A stretch of DNA of 64,000 bases from Pantoea rodasii (GCF_002095465.1 NZ_MLFP01000086.1:558001-622000), one strand, 5' to 3'. Positions 1 to 9,431 are shown, counted from the stretch's first letter. Numbers and translations: made by a program. The notes: a model not told the origin generated them from the letters alone.

Positions 1-767
1 AATATCACCTGAACGATCCGATCGGCAAACAGTACGTCAGCTATTTAGTCCAGCTGGCGCACGGCGACTTTGGTCCATCGTTTAAGTACAAAGATTACTC
101 CGTGAACTATCTGGTAGGCCACGCCTTCCCGGTATCGGCCAAACTCGGTCTGGCAGCCTTCTTCCTGGCGTTGATCCTCGGCGTGACGGCGGGCGTTATC
201 GCTGCCTTAAAGCAAAACAGTGTGTGGGACTACGCGGTGATGGGGGTCGCCATGACGGGCATTGTGATACCCAGTTTTGTGGTGGCGCCGCTGCTGGTGC
301 TGGTCTTTGCCATCACCTTACGCTGGCTGCCCGGCGGCGGCTGGAACGGTGGGCAGTGGAATTACATGCTGTTGCCGATGGTGGCGCTGTCTCTGGCGTA
401 TATCGCCAGCATCGCGCGTATCACCCGCGGTTCGATGATTGAAGTGATGCACTCCAACTTTATCCGCACCGCGCGCGCCAAAGGGTTGCCGCTGCGTCGT
501 ATCGTGCTGCGCCACGCACTGAAACCGGCCATGCTGCCCGTGCTGTCTTATCTGGGACCGGCGTTTGTCGGCATCATCACCGGTTCGATGGTCATCGAAT
601 CGATCTATGGTCTGCCGGGTATCGGCCAGCTGTTTGTTAACGGCGCCCTGAACCGTGACTATTCTCTGGTGATGAGTCTGACCATTTTGGTCGGCGTGCT
701 GACTATTCTGTTTAACGCGATCGTTGATGTGCTGTATGCCGTGATCGATCCGAAAATCCGTTACTGA
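1..767 (+). CDS. oppB: Oligopeptide ABC transporter permease OppB (5' truncated by window edge)
   Basis: First of the two inner-membrane permease subunits that import peptides captured by the periplasmic binding protein OppA. The open frame runs in from the window edge, with the first full codon at position 3. About 254 residues are visible, so roughly 50 N-terminal residues lie outside, judging from the usual length near 306. Several hydrophobic helices are present. The cytoplasmic EAA-type loop (around ARAKGLPLRRIVLRHALKP) that docks on the ATPases sits about 100 residues before the C-terminus. It is followed 15 bases later by oppC, so this is the oppBCDF operon; oppA is presumably upstream. 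Confidence 0.96.
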   Translation, partial: YHLNDPIGKQYVSYLVQLAHGDFGPSFKYKDYSVNYLVGHAFPVSAKLGLAAFFLALILGVTAGVIAALKQNSVWDYAVMGVAMTGIVIPSFVVAPLLVLVFAITLRWLPGGGWNGGQWNYMLLPMVALSLAYIASIARITRGSMIEVMHSNFIRTARAKGLPLRRIVLRHALKPAMLPVLSYLGPAFVGIITGSMVIESIYGLPGIGQLFVNGALNRDYSLVMSLTILVGVLTILFNAIVDVLYAVIDPKIRY

Positions 768-782
768 TGGTGGAGTTCGCCC

Positions 783-1691
783 ATGATGTTAAGTAAGAAA
801 AACAGCGACGCTCTGGATACCTTCAGTGAAAAACTGGAAGTCGAAGGGCGCAGCCTGTGGCAGGATGCGCGTCGCCGCTTCATCCATAACCGCGCTGCGC
901 TGATCAGTTTGCTGGTGTTGTTAGTCATTACCTTGTTTGTGATATTGGCGCCGGTACTTTCGCAGTTTAGATATGACGATACCGACTGGGGCATGATGTC
1001 AGCAGCGCCGGATACGGTGTCGGGCCACTGGTTTGGTACCGACTCATCCGGACGCGATTTGCTGGTCCGCGTGGCCATTGGGGGTCGTATCTCACTGATG
1101 GTCGGAATTGCATCCGCGCTGATTGCGGTGCTGGTGGGCACGCTGTATGGCTCATTAGCGGGCTATCTCGGGGGTAAAATCGACTCCGTCATGATGCGTA
1201 TTCTGGAAATTCTCAACTCCTTCCCGTTCATGTTCTTCGTGATCCTGTTGGTGACCTTCTTTGGTCGTAACATTCTGCTGATCTTTGTCGCGATTGGCAT
1301 GGTCTCATGGCTGGATATGGCGCGTATCGTGCGTGGCCAGACGCTGGGCCTGAAGCGCAAAGAGTTCATTGAAGCGGCACAGGTTGGCGGGGTTTCCACC
1401 TTCAATATCGTGTTGCGCCACATCGTGCCAAACGTGTTGGGTGTGGTGGTGGTGTATGCCTCATTGCTGGTGCCGAGCATGATTCTGTTTGAATCGTTCC
1501 TCAGTTTCCTGGGATTGGGTACGCAAGAACCCCTGAGCAGCTGGGGTGCGTTGCTGAGTGACGGCGCCAACTCGATGGAAGTTTCACCGTGGTTGCTGAT
1601 GTTCCCGGCAGGTTTCCTCGTGATTACGCTGTTTTGTTTTAACTTTATCGGTGATGGCCTGCGTGATGCCCTCGACCCGAAAGATCGTTAA
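783..1691 (+). CDS. oppC: Oligopeptide ABC transporter permease OppC
   Basis: Second permease subunit of the oligopeptide importer; it pairs with OppB to form the membrane channel. The 302-residue length matches the family. An N-terminal cytoplasmic segment precedes a first membrane helix near residues 43-62. A long periplasmic stretch with the [12 protein letters not shown] signature follows, then the binding-protein-dependent permease domain with its EAA loop (EAAQVGG...RHIVPN). The start ATG lies 15 bases after the oppB stop, and oppD follows after 11 bases, as expected for co-transcribed subunits. Confidence 0.97.
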   Translation: MMLSKKNSDALDTFSEKLEVEGRSLWQDARRRFIHNRAALISLLVLLVITLFVILAPVLSQFRYDDTDWGMMSAAPDTVSGHWFGTDSSGRDLLVRVAIGGRISLMVGIASALIAVLVGTLYGSLAGYLGGKIDSVMMRILEILNSFPFMFFVILLVTFFGRNILLIFVAIGMVSWLDMARIVRGQTLGLKRKEFIEAAQVGGVSTFNIVLRHIVPNVLGVVVVYASLLVPSMILFESFLSFLGLGTQEPLSSWGALLSDGANSMEVSPWLLMFPAGFLVITLFCFNFIGDGLRDALDPKDR

Positions 1692-1702
1692 GGAGTTTCC
1701 CG

Positions 1703-2722
1703 ATGACCATTCATGAATTTCAGCCAGCGATGGCTGCACGTGCGGGAAACACTAACCTGCTGCTGGACGTAAAAGACCTGCGCGTCACTTTTGGTACGCA
1801 CGATGGTGATGTCACTGCGGTGAACGATCTTAACTTCTCGCTGCATGCCGGTGAAACGCTGGGTATTGTCGGCGAATCAGGATCGGGTAAGTCACAAACG
1901 GCGTTTGCGCTGATGGGGCTGCTGGCCAAAAATGGTCGCATCGGCGGTTCAGCAAAATTCAACGGCAATGAGATTCTCAATCTGCCGGAGAACAAACTGA
2001 ACAAACTGCGTGCCGAACAGATTGCGATGATTTTTCAGGACCCGATGACCTCGCTTAATCCTTACATGCGTGTGGGTGAGCAGTTAATGGAGGTGCTGAA
2101 GCTGCACAAAGGCATGAACAGCGCACAGGCGTTTGAAGAGTCCGTGCGCATGCTGGATGCGGTAAAAATGCCGGAGGCGCGTAAGCGCATGAAAATGTTC
2201 CCGCATGAGTTTTCCGGTGGTATGCGTCAGCGCGTGATGATTGCCATGGCGCTGTTGTGCCGTCCGAAATTGTTGATTGCCGATGAACCTACTACCGCGC
2301 TGGATGTGACGGTTCAGGCGCAAATCATGACGCTGTTGAACGAGCTGAAACGCGAATTCAACACCGCGATCATCATGATCACTCACGATCTCGGCGTGGT
2401 CGCCGGAATCTGTGACAAGGTGCTGGTGATGTACGCCGGCCGTACCATGGAATATGGACGCGCACGCGATGTGTTTTATCAGCCCGCGCATCCGTATTCT
2501 ATTGGCCTGCTGAGTGCGGTGCCGCGTCTGGATGCCGAAGAGGGTGAGTCGCTGACCACCATTCCCGGCAATCCGCCTAACCTGTTGCGCTTGCCACAGG
2601 GGTGTCCATTCCAGCCGCGCTGTGCCTATGCGATGGATGTGTGCGCTAAGTCACCGCCATTGGAACCTTTCGCGGAAGGTCGTCTGCGTGCCTGCTTCAA
2701 GCCGGTGGAGGAATTAGTATGA
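1703..2722 (+). CDS. oppD: Oligopeptide ABC transporter ATPase OppD
   Basis: One of two ATPases that power oligopeptide uptake at the cytoplasmic face of OppBC. The 339-residue protein has a Walker A motif GESGSGKS (about residues 57-64), the signature FSGGMRQRV, Walker B LLIADEP and the switch histidine in ITHDL. Its C-terminal oligopeptide-transporter extension carries the Cys-containing segment CPFQPRC. A good ribosome site (AAGGAG) precedes the ATG. Its last bases overlap the oppF start by four (ATGA), which indicates translational coupling. Confidence 0.97.
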   Translation: MTIHEFQPAMAARAGNTNLLLDVKDLRVTFGTHDGDVTAVNDLNFSLHAGETLGIVGESGSGKSQTAFALMGLLAKNGRIGGSAKFNGNEILNLPENKLNKLRAEQIAMIFQDPMTSLNPYMRVGEQLMEVLKLHKGMNSAQAFEESVRMLDAVKMPEARKRMKMFPHEFSGGMRQRVMIAMALLCRPKLLIADEPTTALDVTVQAQIMTLLNELKREFNTAIIMITHDLGVVAGICDKVLVMYAGRTMEYGRARDVFYQPAHPYSIGLLSAVPRLDAEEGESLTTIPGNPPNLLRLPQGCPFQPRCAYAMDVCAKSPPLEPFAEGRLRACFKPVEELV

Positions 2723-3722
2723 GCACCGTGATTGAAGAGAAAAAAGTTCTGCTGGAAATCGCCGATCTTAAGGTGCATTTCGAGATCAAGGATGGCAAGC
2801 AGTGGTTCTGGCAGCCGCCCAAAACCCTGAAAGCGGTTGATGGTGTCAGCTTGCGTCTGTATGAAGGCGAAACGCTGGGTGTGGTGGGTGAGTCTGGTTG
2901 CGGTAAGTCGACGCTGGCCCGCGCCATTATTGGCCTGGTAAAAGCCACTGAAGGTCGCGTTGCCTGGCTGGGACGCGATTTACTTGGCCAAAGCCAGCAG
3001 GAGTGGCGTCAGGCGCGCAGCGATATCCAGATGATTTTCCAGGACCCGCTGGCCTCGCTGAACCCGCGTATGACCATTGGCGATATCATTGCCGAGCCGC
3101 TGCGCACCTACTATCCGAAGATGCCGAAGCTCGAAGTGAAGGATAAGGTGAAAAACATGATGATGAAGGTTGGGCTGTTGCCAAACCTCATCAACCGTTA
3201 TCCGCACGAGTTTTCCGGTGGTCAGTGTCAGCGTATCGGCATTGCACGTGCGTTGATCCTCGAACCCAAGCTGATTATCTGCGATGAGCCAGTTTCGGCG
3301 CTGGATGTGTCGATTCAGGCACAGGTGGTGAATCTGCTGCAGCAGCTGCAACGTGAAATGGGATTATCACTGATCTTTATTGCGCACGACCTGGCGGTGG
3401 TAAAACACATCTCAGATCGCGTGCTGGTGATGTATCTCGGGCATGCCGTGGAATTGGGCACCTATGATTCGGTGTACAACAATCCACAGCATCCGTACAC
3501 CCGTGCATTAATGTCAGCTGTGCCGATCCCGGATCCGGATCTGGAAAAAACAAACAGATTCAGCTGCTGGAAGGGGAATTACCTTCGCCGATCAATCCGC
3601 CATCGGGCTGCGTATTCCGTACGCGTTGTCCGATTGCCGGGCCTGAATGTGCGAAAACGCGGCCGCTGCTGGAGGGCAGTTTCCGCCACGCGGTATCCTG
3701 TCTGAAGGTTGACCCGTTATAA
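2719..3722 (+). pseudogene. oppF: Oligopeptide ABC transporter ATPase OppF, frameshifted near the C-terminus
   Basis: Second ATPase of the oligopeptide importer. Walker A (GESGCGKST), signature (FSGGQCQRI), Walker B (LIICDEP) and the H-loop (IAHDL) are intact. After DPDLEK (about residue 276) the frame changes, and the original frame stops at 3705 with an unrelated tail. Adding one A to the six-A run at 3545-3550 restores the normal ending, including the SPINPPSGC and RTRCP segments, with a TAA at 3720-3722. The domain loss would not touch the ATPase core, but the pattern matches thirteen other homopolymer indels here, so a sequencing error is the likely cause. Confidence 0.9.
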
Positions 3723-3734
3723 AGTTGAAAAGAA

Positions 3735-3764
3735 AACGCCGGGCAAATGCCCGGCGTTGTTTTA
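3735..3764. terminator. Rho-independent terminator between oppF and yciU
   Basis: Inverted repeat AACGCCGGGCA at 3735-3745 pairs with 3748-3758 and is followed by a T-rich run. A-rich sequence precedes it, so it can serve oppF on the plus strand and the convergent yciU on the minus strand. Confidence 0.9.
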
Positions 3765-3775
3765 TTCGTTAGCGC

Positions 3776-4105
3776 TTATTCACGCCACAGGATGTGGCAC
3801 AGCTTATGGTCTTTCTCGCGGCATAGCAGCACGCGGGCAAACACATCGTTAATCGGCTCGCCATCCGCTTCACCCAAACCGATCACCACTTCCGCGAAGA
3901 AGTCCGGGTTGAGATCAAAATCGACGTGTTCCTGCCAGTCTTCCGACGGGTCAAATAACTCGGCGCCGCCGCGCTCTTCAAACTGCAGATTGAACAGAAT
4001 GATGTCAGCCGGATCGAGGTTATCACCAGCCAGCTCAAGAAAAATGTCGTAAGCCTGTTCCAGCGTTTCATCTTCAGTAAGGCGATTATTTAAATCCATG
4101 GTCAT
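3776..4105 (-). CDS. yciU: YciU, small acidic DUF440-family protein
   Basis: A 109-residue acidic cytoplasmic protein of the YciU/DUF440 family, proposed to mimic double-stranded DNA by its negative surface; its cellular role is not established. The sequence is very close to the E. coli protein, including the C-terminal [16 protein letters not shown] chose the ATG at 4105 because it gives the usual 109 residues. The Shine-Dalgarno AGGA is better spaced for the second ATG at 4099, so a 107-residue product is possible. It lies downstream of clsA on the same strand, in the E. coli order. Confidence 0.93.
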   Translation of the reverse strand: MTMDLNNRLTEDETLEQAYDIFLELAGDNLDPADIILFNLQFEERGGAELFDPSEDWQEHVDFDLNPDFFAEVVIGLGEADGEPINDVFARVLLCREKDHKLCHILWRE

Positions 4106-4142
4106 TCCTGCTAGCTCTGAGGCGGTAATCTTGTCGCTCGTT

Positions 4143-5603
4143 TTACAGTAAAGGACTAAAGAAGTAAAACAGTCGTTCAACGATGCGCTGCCACCACGCA
4201 CGTTTAGCCCAGCGCGCGCCATCCAGTAAGCGCGACCGCGCGATGTAGTCATCCTGAACCGTGGCCAAATCGCTACCGAATCCATCATCGTCGACCACCA
4301 GCGTGATCTCAAAATTGAGCCACAGGCTGCGCATGTCCAGATTGACGGTGCCGACCAAACTGAGCTGCCCGTCCACCAATACACTTTTGGTATGCAGCAG
4401 GCCGTCTTCAAATTGGTAAATCTTCACACCGGCTTCAAGCAGCTCGGTGAAGAATGCACGACTGGCCCAGCCCACCAGCAGCGAATCATTATGGCGCGGC
4501 ACCACAATGCTGACTTCCACACCACGTTGCGCAGCGGTGCAGATCGCGTGCAGCAGATCGTCGCTGGGGACGAAATAGGGCGTGGTCATGATCAGTTGTT
4601 CGCGTGCGGAATAGACTGCAGTCAACAGCGCCTGGTGGATCATATCTTCCGGGAAACCGGGTCCGGAGGCGATCACCTGAATAATATGCCCACTTTCCTG
4701 CTCAAACGGCATGATGTTGGCATCAGGCGCGGGTGGCAGAATGCGTTTACCGGTTTCAATCTCCCAGTCGCAGGCGTAAACGATGCCCATGGTGGTCGCA
4801 ACCGGACCTTCCATACGTGCCATAAGGTCGATCCATTGGCCCACACCCGCATCTTGCTTAAAGTAGCGTGGATCGACCAGATTCATGCTGCCGGTGTAGG
4901 CAATGTAATTATCGATCAACACCACTTTTCGATGCTGTCGCAAATCCATGCGGCGCAGGAACACACGCAGCAGGCTGACCTTTAACGCCTCGACCACATC
5001 GATGCCCGCATTGCGCATCATATTGGCCCAGGGGCTGCGGAAAAACGCCACGCTGCCCGCTGAGTCCAGCATCAGTCGGCAGTGCACACCGCGGCGTGAA
5101 GCCGCCATCAGTGACTCTGCGACTTCATCTGCCAGGCCACCGGGGTGCCAGATGTAAAACACCATCTCGATATTATGGCGAGCCAGTTGGATGTCGCGGA
5201 TAAGCGCGTGCATCACGTCGTCAGAATTAGTGAGCAGCTGTAACTGATTGCCTTTGACACCCGCAATGCCCTGCCGATGGTGACAAAGTTCAAATAATGA
5301 ACGTGCGACGTCACTGTGCTCGGTGGCGAAGATATGACGGCACTGCTTAAGGTCGTTGAGCCACTTGGCGGTGGAAGGCCACATGGTGCGGGCGCGCTCA
5401 GCCCGGCGTTTACCCAGATGGAGTTCACCAAATGACAGATACGCGATAATACCCACCAGCGGCAGAATATAGATGATCAGCAACCAGGCCATGGCGGAGG
5501 TCACCGCGCGGCGCTTCATCAGAATACGCAGCGTGACACCCGCAATCAGCAACCAGTAGCCGAACAGCAGCAACCAACTGATTAGGGTATAAAATGTGGT
5601 CAT
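4143..5603 (-). CDS. clsA: Cardiolipin synthase A
   Basis: Inner-membrane phospholipase-D-type enzyme that joins two phosphatidylglycerols to make cardiolipin and glycerol. The 486 residues equal the E. coli length. Two N-terminal membrane helices (about residues 8-25 and 38-58) precede the catalytic part. That part has two HKD motifs: HRK...D near residues 224-231 and HTK...D near 404-409, each followed by a conserved GS or GT step. yciU follows 37 bases later on the same strand and yciY is divergent. Confidence 0.97.
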   Translation of the reverse strand: MTTFYTLISWLLLFGYWLLIAGVTLRILMKRRAVTSAMAWLLIIYILPLVGIIAYLSFGELHLGKRRAERARTMWPSTAKWLNDLKQCRHIFATEHSDVARSLFELCHHRQGIAGVKGNQLQLLTNSDDVMHALIRDIQLARHNIEMVFYIWHPGGLADEVAESLMAASRRGVHCRLMLDSAGSVAFFRSPWANMMRNAGIDVVEALKVSLLRVFLRRMDLRQHRKVVLIDNYIAYTGSMNLVDPRYFKQDAGVGQWIDLMARMEGPVATTMGIVYACDWEIETGKRILPPAPDANIMPFEQESGHIIQVIASGPGFPEDMIHQALLTAVYSAREQLIMTTPYFVPSDDLLHAICTAAQRGVEVSIVVPRHNDSLLVGWASRAFFTELLEAGVKIYQFEDGLLHTKSVLVDGQLSLVGTVNLDMRSLWLNFEITLVVDDDGFGSDLATVQDDYIARSRLLDGARWAKRAWWQRIVERLFYFFSPLL

Positions 5604-5704
5604 TAAGTGGACATCCCGTTCGCGCTTTGATGAGCAAAGTTTACGTGCTGAACTGCACTAGTGAAACCTTTAATCGTGAATGACAGTTCAATGAAGCTTT
5701 CGAT

Positions 5705-5732
5705 TTGGCATTTTCAATCAGATCTTTATAAT
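5705..5732 (+). promoter_or_regulatory. Sigma-70 promoter for yciY
   Basis: A -35 box TTGGCA (5705-5710), a 16-base spacer and a consensus -10 box TATAAT (5727-5732) lie 33 bases before the yciY start codon. Confidence 0.7.
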
Positions 5733-5765
5733 GCCTGGCGAGTTTAGCCTGTCTGAGAGGATGAG

Positions 5766-5939
5766 ATGAGACGCAGTAGAAATGAAGTGGCACGTTGGAG
5801 AATGTTACGTCAGGTACACCGTCGTCGTTCACGCTGGTTGGAAGGGCAGTCACGTCGCTATAAACGTATCCATACCATTCGTCATCAGGTGGCGCAGCAG
5901 CATCGCCGTTCCATCTTATTCATCACACAGATTGTGTAA
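5766..5939 (+). CDS. yciY: YciY, 57-residue basic small protein
   Basis: Short Arg-rich protein of unknown function found next to clsA in enterobacteria. It begins MRRSRNEVARWRML and contains RSRWLEGQSRR, recognisable from the 57-residue E. coli YciY, and the length is identical. The ATG at 5766 has a GAGAGG ribosome site about six bases upstream. An earlier ATG at 5761 runs into an immediate stop. A strong promoter precedes it. The protein is about one-quarter Arg/Lys, so nucleic-acid or membrane-surface binding is possible, but this is only inference. Confidence 0.85.
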   Translation: MRRSRNEVARWRMLRQVHRRRSRWLEGQSRRYKRIHTIRHQVAQQHRRSILFITQIV

Positions 5940-5955
5940 ATGGCTTACGCGGCCG

Positions 5956-6126
5956 TCAAGCGCCGCGTAACACCAGAGAGACATTGACGATTTGTAATGC
6001 CGCCGCGAGCACGACCAACATCACAATGTGCTGCCGGGCCTGGCGCCAGCCTTGCTGACGCCAAATCCATAAAGCTCTGCCAATGAGCGCAAACACCGCC
6101 ACCAGCAGTACTACAGACTGCCACAT
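5956..6126 (-). CDS. Predicted 56-residue inner-membrane protein downstream of yciI
   Basis: A small ORF beginning MWQSVVLLVAVFALIG. Two hydrophobic segments (about residues 4-18 and 32-52) are separated by a basic, Trp/Gln-rich loop (WIWRQQGWRQARQH), the pattern of a small two-helix membrane protein with a cytoplasmic loop. Its ATG is three bases after the yciI stop and there is no separate ribosome site, so translation would be coupled to yciI. I do not recognise a family. In E. coli this position, between yciI and yciY, holds kch, which is absent here. Alternatives are a chance ORF; its tight spacing and protein-like composition argue against that. Confidence 0.5.
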   Translation of the reverse strand: MWQSVVLLVAVFALIGRALWIWRQQGWRQARQHIVMLVVLAAALQIVNVSLVLRGA

Positions 6127-6129
6127 CGA

Positions 6130-6426
6130 TTAAAAAACGCGTTTGAACGGTTTGACCGCCACTTTCTCATACACGCCAGCGGCAATGTATGGATCGTCAT
6201 TGGCCCAGGATTGCGCGGTTTCCAAAGAAGAAAACTCAGCGATGATCACTGATCCGGAGAAACCTGCTGGACCCGGATCGTTACTGTCGACGGCAGGCAG
6301 TGGGCCAGCAGCGATCAGTCGACCTTCATCCTGCAGTAACTGCAAGCGCGCGAGATGCGCAGGGCGTACGGAGTTGCGTTTTTCCAGTGAATCTGCGGTA
6401 TCTTCCGCATAAATGACGTAAAGCAC
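6130..6426 (-). CDS. yciI: YciI family protein
   Basis: A 98-residue ferredoxin-like-fold protein, the same length as E. coli YciI. The family includes small dehalogenase- or hydrolase-like proteins with a conserved His/Asp pair; the physiological substrate is unknown. The sequence shows the diagnostic [11 protein letters not shown] and [13 protein letters not shown] segments (residues about 21-51) and the ADDPY-type motif near residue 79. It is divergent from tonB, as in E. coli, and appears to form an operon with the small membrane protein that follows. Confidence 0.95.
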   Translation of the reverse strand: MLYVIYAEDTADSLEKRNSVRPAHLARLQLLQDEGRLIAAGPLPAVDSNDPGPAGFSGSVIIAEFSSLETAQSWANDDPYIAAGVYEKVAVKPFKRVF

Positions 6427-6572
6427 GATGGGGTACCCCCGTTAGACTTGCCGAAATTGCGAGACACGTTAAGTGATCGTTAATCAGAGTGCAATTGAAA
6501 GATAAATACACCGTCATTTAGCGCAATTGACGCTAAAAAACGCCTTTCTGCGAGCGGCTTACACATCGCTTA

Positions 6573-6602
6573 TTGAAACTGATTGCTATTTGCATTTAAA
6601 AT
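6573..6602 (+). promoter_or_regulatory. tonB promoter
   Basis: A -35 box TTGAAA (6573-6578), an 18-base spacer and a -10 box TAAAAT (6597-6602). The spacer and -10 region (GATTGCTATTTGCATTTAAA) read like the E. coli tonB promoter. Because transcription would begin near 6608, an in-frame ATG at 6527 cannot be the translation start. Confidence 0.7.
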
Positions 6603-6616
6603 CTGCGCTTCACTCA

Positions 6617-7354
6617 ATGAATATGACTGATATGACGACGTTGACTACGCCTCTTCCTACACGTACCCCCGTAGCTATGATCCTGTCCGTGGTGCTCCAC
6701 GGTTCGGTTATTGCGGGCATTCTCTATGCATCGTTTCATCAGACCATTGAGGTTCCGAAAGCATCCCAACCGATCAGCGTGACCATGGTGGCGCCAGAAG
6801 TGCAGCCTGAACCTGCTCCAGCGGTTGTGACGCCGCCTCCGCCGGAACCGGAGCCAGAGCCTGAAGTGGCGCCTGAGCCGCCTAAAGTGGAACCGGTGCC
6901 GATTCCTAAGCCAGAGCCGAAGCCAAAACCGAAGCCTAAGCCAAAGGTCGAGAAGAAGGTTGAACCGAAGCCGCGGAAAGAAGTGAAGCCGCAGGAAAAT
7001 CCCGTTAAGCAGGATTTACCTACCACGCAGACGCGCCCGACCACCGCCCCTAAGGCGAATCCGGCGCCAACACAAACGGTTTCTGATGGTCCAAAAGCGG
7101 TCAATGTCAGCAAGCCGGGTTACCCGCAACGTGCGCTGGCACTGCGTGTAGAAGGCAATGTCCGCGTCAAATTCGATGTGGACAGCGACGGTCGCGTAGA
7201 CAATGTGGAAATTATTTCTGCCTCACCGCGCAATATGTTTGAACGTGATGTGAAAACGGCGATGAAAAAATGGCGCTATCAGCCGGGCCGTCCGGGTAAC
7301 GGGCTGACCATGAATATCGTGTTCCGCATCAATGGCGGCGCCAACATTGAGTAA
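6617..7354 (+). CDS. tonB: TonB energy-transducing protein
   Basis: Spans the periplasm and, with ExbB/ExbD, transmits proton-motive force to TonB-dependent outer-membrane receptors for siderophores and vitamin B12. An N-terminal membrane anchor (about residues 18-38, with SVVLHGSVIAGILY containing the functional His) is followed by a Pro-rich region of about 100 residues. That region has Glu-Pro repeats, then Lys-Pro repeats. The C-terminal receptor-binding domain holds PGYPQRAL, VRVKFDVD and KWRYQPGRP. I start at 6617 because this is the first in-frame ATG after the promoter, giving 245 residues. Confidence 0.95.
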   Translation: MNMTDMTTLTTPLPTRTPVAMILSVVLHGSVIAGILYASFHQTIEVPKASQPISVTMVAPEVQPEPAPAVVTPPPPEPEPEPEVAPEPPKVEPVPIPKPEPKPKPKPKPKVEKKVEPKPRKEVKPQENPVKQDLPTTQTRPTTAPKANPAPTQTVSDGPKAVNVSKPGYPQRALALRVEGNVRVKFDVDSDGRVDNVEIISASPRNMFERDVKTAMKKWRYQPGRPGNGLTMNIVFRINGGANIE

Positions 7355-7373
7355 AAAGTGGATGCGGTAAAAG

Positions 7374-7398
7374 AAAAGCGGTCATTGACCGCTTTTTT
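7374..7398. terminator. Terminator between tonB and yciA
   Basis: AAAAGCGGTC and GACCGCTTTT flank a short ATT loop, followed on the plus strand by a run of T. The A-rich 5' side makes it bidirectional for the convergent yciA. Confidence 0.88.
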
Positions 7399-7823
7399 TA
7401 TCGCTGTTCATCGGCAAGATTGGCTCTGCCAGCGGGTAGCGGACGAGATTTTCCGGTGTTATCCACGGCGACATAGACAAACACCGCTTCAGTGGCGCAA
7501 TACGTCTGACCAATCGGTTCAGACGACACTTTTTTGATCCACACTTCGACGTTAATGGTCATTGAACTGTTACCGGTGCGCATGCAGCGTGCATAGCAGC
7601 TCACCACATCGCCGACTGCAACCGGCTTCATAAACGACATACCATCGACGCGAACGGTCACCACACGGCCTTCTGCAATCTCTTTGGCCATGATCGCACC
7701 GCCCATGTCCATCTGCGACATCAACCAACCACCAAAGATATCACCATTGGCATTGGTATCCGCCGGCATCGCCAGGGTGCGCGATACCATCTCGCCTTGC
7801 GGCAATTTATGTTTTTCGTCCAT
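7398..7823 (-). CDS. yciA: Acyl-CoA thioesterase YciA
   Basis: Hotdog-fold thioesterase that hydrolyses a broad range of acyl-CoAs in the cytoplasm. The 141-residue sequence has the family signature ADTNANGDIFGGWLMSQMD, with the catalytic Asn-Gly-Asp region near residues 24-28, and a conserved VGDVVSCYARC strand. It is slightly longer at the C-terminus than the 132-residue E. coli protein. It is the last gene of the yciC-yciB-yciA set on the minus strand. Confidence 0.95.
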   Translation of the reverse strand: MDEKHKLPQGEMVSRTLAMPADTNANGDIFGGWLMSQMDMGGAIMAKEIAEGRVVTVRVDGMSFMKPVAVGDVVSCYARCMRTGNSSMTINVEVWIKKVSSEPIGQTYCATEAVFVYVAVDNTGKSRPLPAGRANLADEQR

Positions 7824-7851
7824 TGCTCAGTTCTTCTGCAGGTGAAGAGAA

Positions 7852-7868
7852 GCCCGACACTGTCGGGC
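7852..7868 (-). terminator. Hairpin between yciB and yciA
   Basis: GCCCGAC (7852-7858) pairs with GTCGGGC (7862-7868). On the minus strand it is followed by a pyrimidine-rich TTCTCTTC, so it may act as a partial terminator or an mRNA stabiliser downstream of yciB. Confidence 0.5.
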
Positions 7869-7876
7869 GGAGTGGC

Positions 7877-8416
7877 TTATTTTTGTTCTTGTTGCGGCAT
7901 CTGTCGCCAGATATACACGCCGCTTAACAGAGTAAACAGTAGGGTCAGGCCGGTCAGACCGAACACTTTAAAGTTAACCCAAAATTCTTGTGATAACCAA
8001 AATGCAACGTAGATATTTACCAGGCCGCAGATGAAGAAGAACAGTGCCCAGGCAATATTCAAGCGACGCCACACAACACCTGGCAACTGCAACTCTTTGC
8101 CGAGCATCCGTTGAATCAGCGGCTGTTCCATAAAGAACTGGCTGTAAAGCAAGGCCAGGGCGAACAGCGAGTAGATTACGGTGACTTTCCATTTGATGAA
8201 CTCATCGTTATGGAACACCAGCGTTAACGTACCGAATACCGTCACCAGTGCGAAGGTGAAAATGGTCATCTTTTCCAGCTTGCGGTACAGCACCCAGCTC
8301 ACCACCAGCGCCAGGCCGGTCGCAACAATCAAGGCACCTGAAGCGACAAAGATGTCGTACAGCTTGTAGAAGATGAAGAAAACTACCAGGGGAAGAAAAT
8401 CGAGTAACTGCTTCAT
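7877..8416 (-). CDS. yciB: Intracellular septation / envelope-spanning protein YciB
   Basis: A 179-residue inner-membrane protein with five hydrophobic helices, involved in envelope integrity and reported to interact with elongation and division complexes. It begins [21 protein letters not shown], the typical YciB/IspZ N-terminus. A longer reading frame upstream is ignored because this ATG at 8416 matches the family length. yciC lies upstream and yciA downstream on the same strand. Confidence 0.93.
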   Translation of the reverse strand: MKQLLDFLPLVVFFIFYKLYDIFVASGALIVATGLALVVSWVLYRKLEKMTIFTFALVTVFGTLTLVFHNDEFIKWKVTVIYSLFALALLYSQFFMEQPLIQRMLGKELQLPGVVWRRLNIAWALFFFICGLVNIYVAFWLSQEFWVNFKVFGLTGLTLLFTLLSGVYIWRQMPQQEQK

Positions 8417-8450
8417 AGCGTTTCCAGTTAGGGCAGGAGCGTTCAATAAT

Positions 8451-8468
8451 GGCGCTCCGCAGAGCGCC
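8451..8468. repeat. Inverted repeat between yciC and yciB
   Basis: GGCGCTC (8451-8457) and GAGCGCC (8462-8468) form a perfect seven-base-pair stem with a CGCA loop. There is no long T tract, so an mRNA-stabilising or attenuating hairpin is as likely as a terminator. Confidence 0.5.
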
Positions 8469-8475
8469 ACTGCTG

Positions 8476-9210
8476 TTAACGTAACAGCATATACAGTCGG
8501 TACAAATAGATAATCAGAATGGCTGAGACCAGGTTACCCAAGGCATTCATCACCACCGACGCAATATTGACCGGTAAAACGGTAAGCGATGAAATCAGGA
8601 ACATCAGCACAATTTTGGCCAGCAGCCACAGCACGATGGCAGGCGCAATCAGTTTCATGTTCTTCCATGCCAGCTTCATGCTGGCACGCATGGCCCCAAT
8701 CACCCCCATTTTCTCGCTAACCAGCATCACCGGTGCCAGTGACAGCAAAATCGCCAGAATCACGCCAGGGACCATCAGCACCATAAAGCCGATTTGCACC
8801 AGCAGAGTAATCAGGAAGGTCTGCAGCAGCAGTTTCGGCAGCAGTGGCGCGGAGGCACCAATTGCTCGCAGGGCACTCACGCGTTGGCCGTTTGAGACCA
8901 GCGGAATCAGGCACAGCATACCGCCCAGCAGCAACGTATTCCCGATCAGCGCAGCAAAGGTGCCGGCTGCGGAAGCGCGCAGCAGGATGCGTTGCTGATC
9001 CGGTGACATATTCTGTACCAATTCAAACAGTGATGTTGCGCTGTCGTCAGCCTGACTCAGCAGGGATAACTGATCTTCGCCAGGGGTTAATGCATGACCG
9101 ACAATCACCGTAATGAACGACGTCAGCAACGCCATCAGCAAAATAGTAACCAGCTGATGACGCAGAAAATTTCCTGTGTCACGGTATAACGAGCTTGCCG
9201 TGATAGACAT
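8476..9210 (-). CDS. yciC: YciC, UPF0259 family inner-membrane protein
   Basis: A 244-residue multi-pass membrane protein of unknown biochemical function, close in length to E. coli YciC (247). It starts [19 protein letters not shown], followed by six hydrophobic stretches typical of the UPF0259 family. An AAGGAG ribosome site precedes the ATG. It is divergent from ompW with a 337-base regulatory gap. Confidence 0.92.
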   Translation of the reverse strand: MSITASSLYRDTGNFLRHQLVTILLMALLTSFITVIVGHALTPGEDQLSLLSQADDSATSLFELVQNMSPDQQRILLRASAAGTFAALIGNTLLLGGMLCLIPLVSNGQRVSALRAIGASAPLLPKLLLQTFLITLLVQIGFMVLMVPGVILAILLSLAPVMLVSEKMGVIGAMRASMKLAWKNMKLIAPAIVLWLLAKIVLMFLISSLTVLPVNIASVVMNALGNLVSAILIIYLYRLYMLLR

Positions 9211-9228
9211 GTACTCTCCTTGATGGAA

Positions 9229-9246
9229 CCGGGTTAATTAACCCGG
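9229..9246. promoter_or_regulatory. Perfect 18-bp palindrome upstream of yciC
   Basis: CCGGGTTAATTAACCCGG reads identically on both strands. It begins 18 bases upstream of the yciC start, inside the yciC-ompW gap. It could be an operator or an RNA hairpin; no regulator is recognised. Confidence 0.5.
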
Positions 9247-9417
9247 CGATTGTACATGTTCTGCGGGCAGGCTGGCACCCGCAATACCATAACTTTCTGT
9301 CATCTCTGGTAAAGATGAGTGAAATTGAGCGCCGCACCCGCTCCATAAAACAGCAAATCCTCCAAACCCGCGTTAAACCCGCAATGACGGTTTTTTTCAC
9401 GCCGCGCAAAGCCAAAA

Positions 9418-9431
9418 TTGATCTGAATCAA
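9418..9431 (+). promoter_or_regulatory. FNR-type binding site upstream of ompW
   Basis: TTGATCTGAATCAA matches the FNR consensus TTGAT-N4-ATCAA in all ten defined positions. Its centre is 123 bases before the ompW ATG. A -10-like TTAATT at 9451-9456 would put the site close to the class II position (-41.5). Oxygen control of ompW by FNR is known in E. coli. Confidence 0.72.

Noticed and set aside
6739-7113. Minus-strand Gly/Ser-rich ORF opposite tonB
   Set aside because: It is the antisense reading of the TonB Pro-rich repeats, a common artefact of repetitive codons.
9179-9415. Minus-strand ORF of 78 codons across the yciC-ompW gap
   Set aside because: It overlaps the yciC start and the palindrome; no family, no ribosome site.
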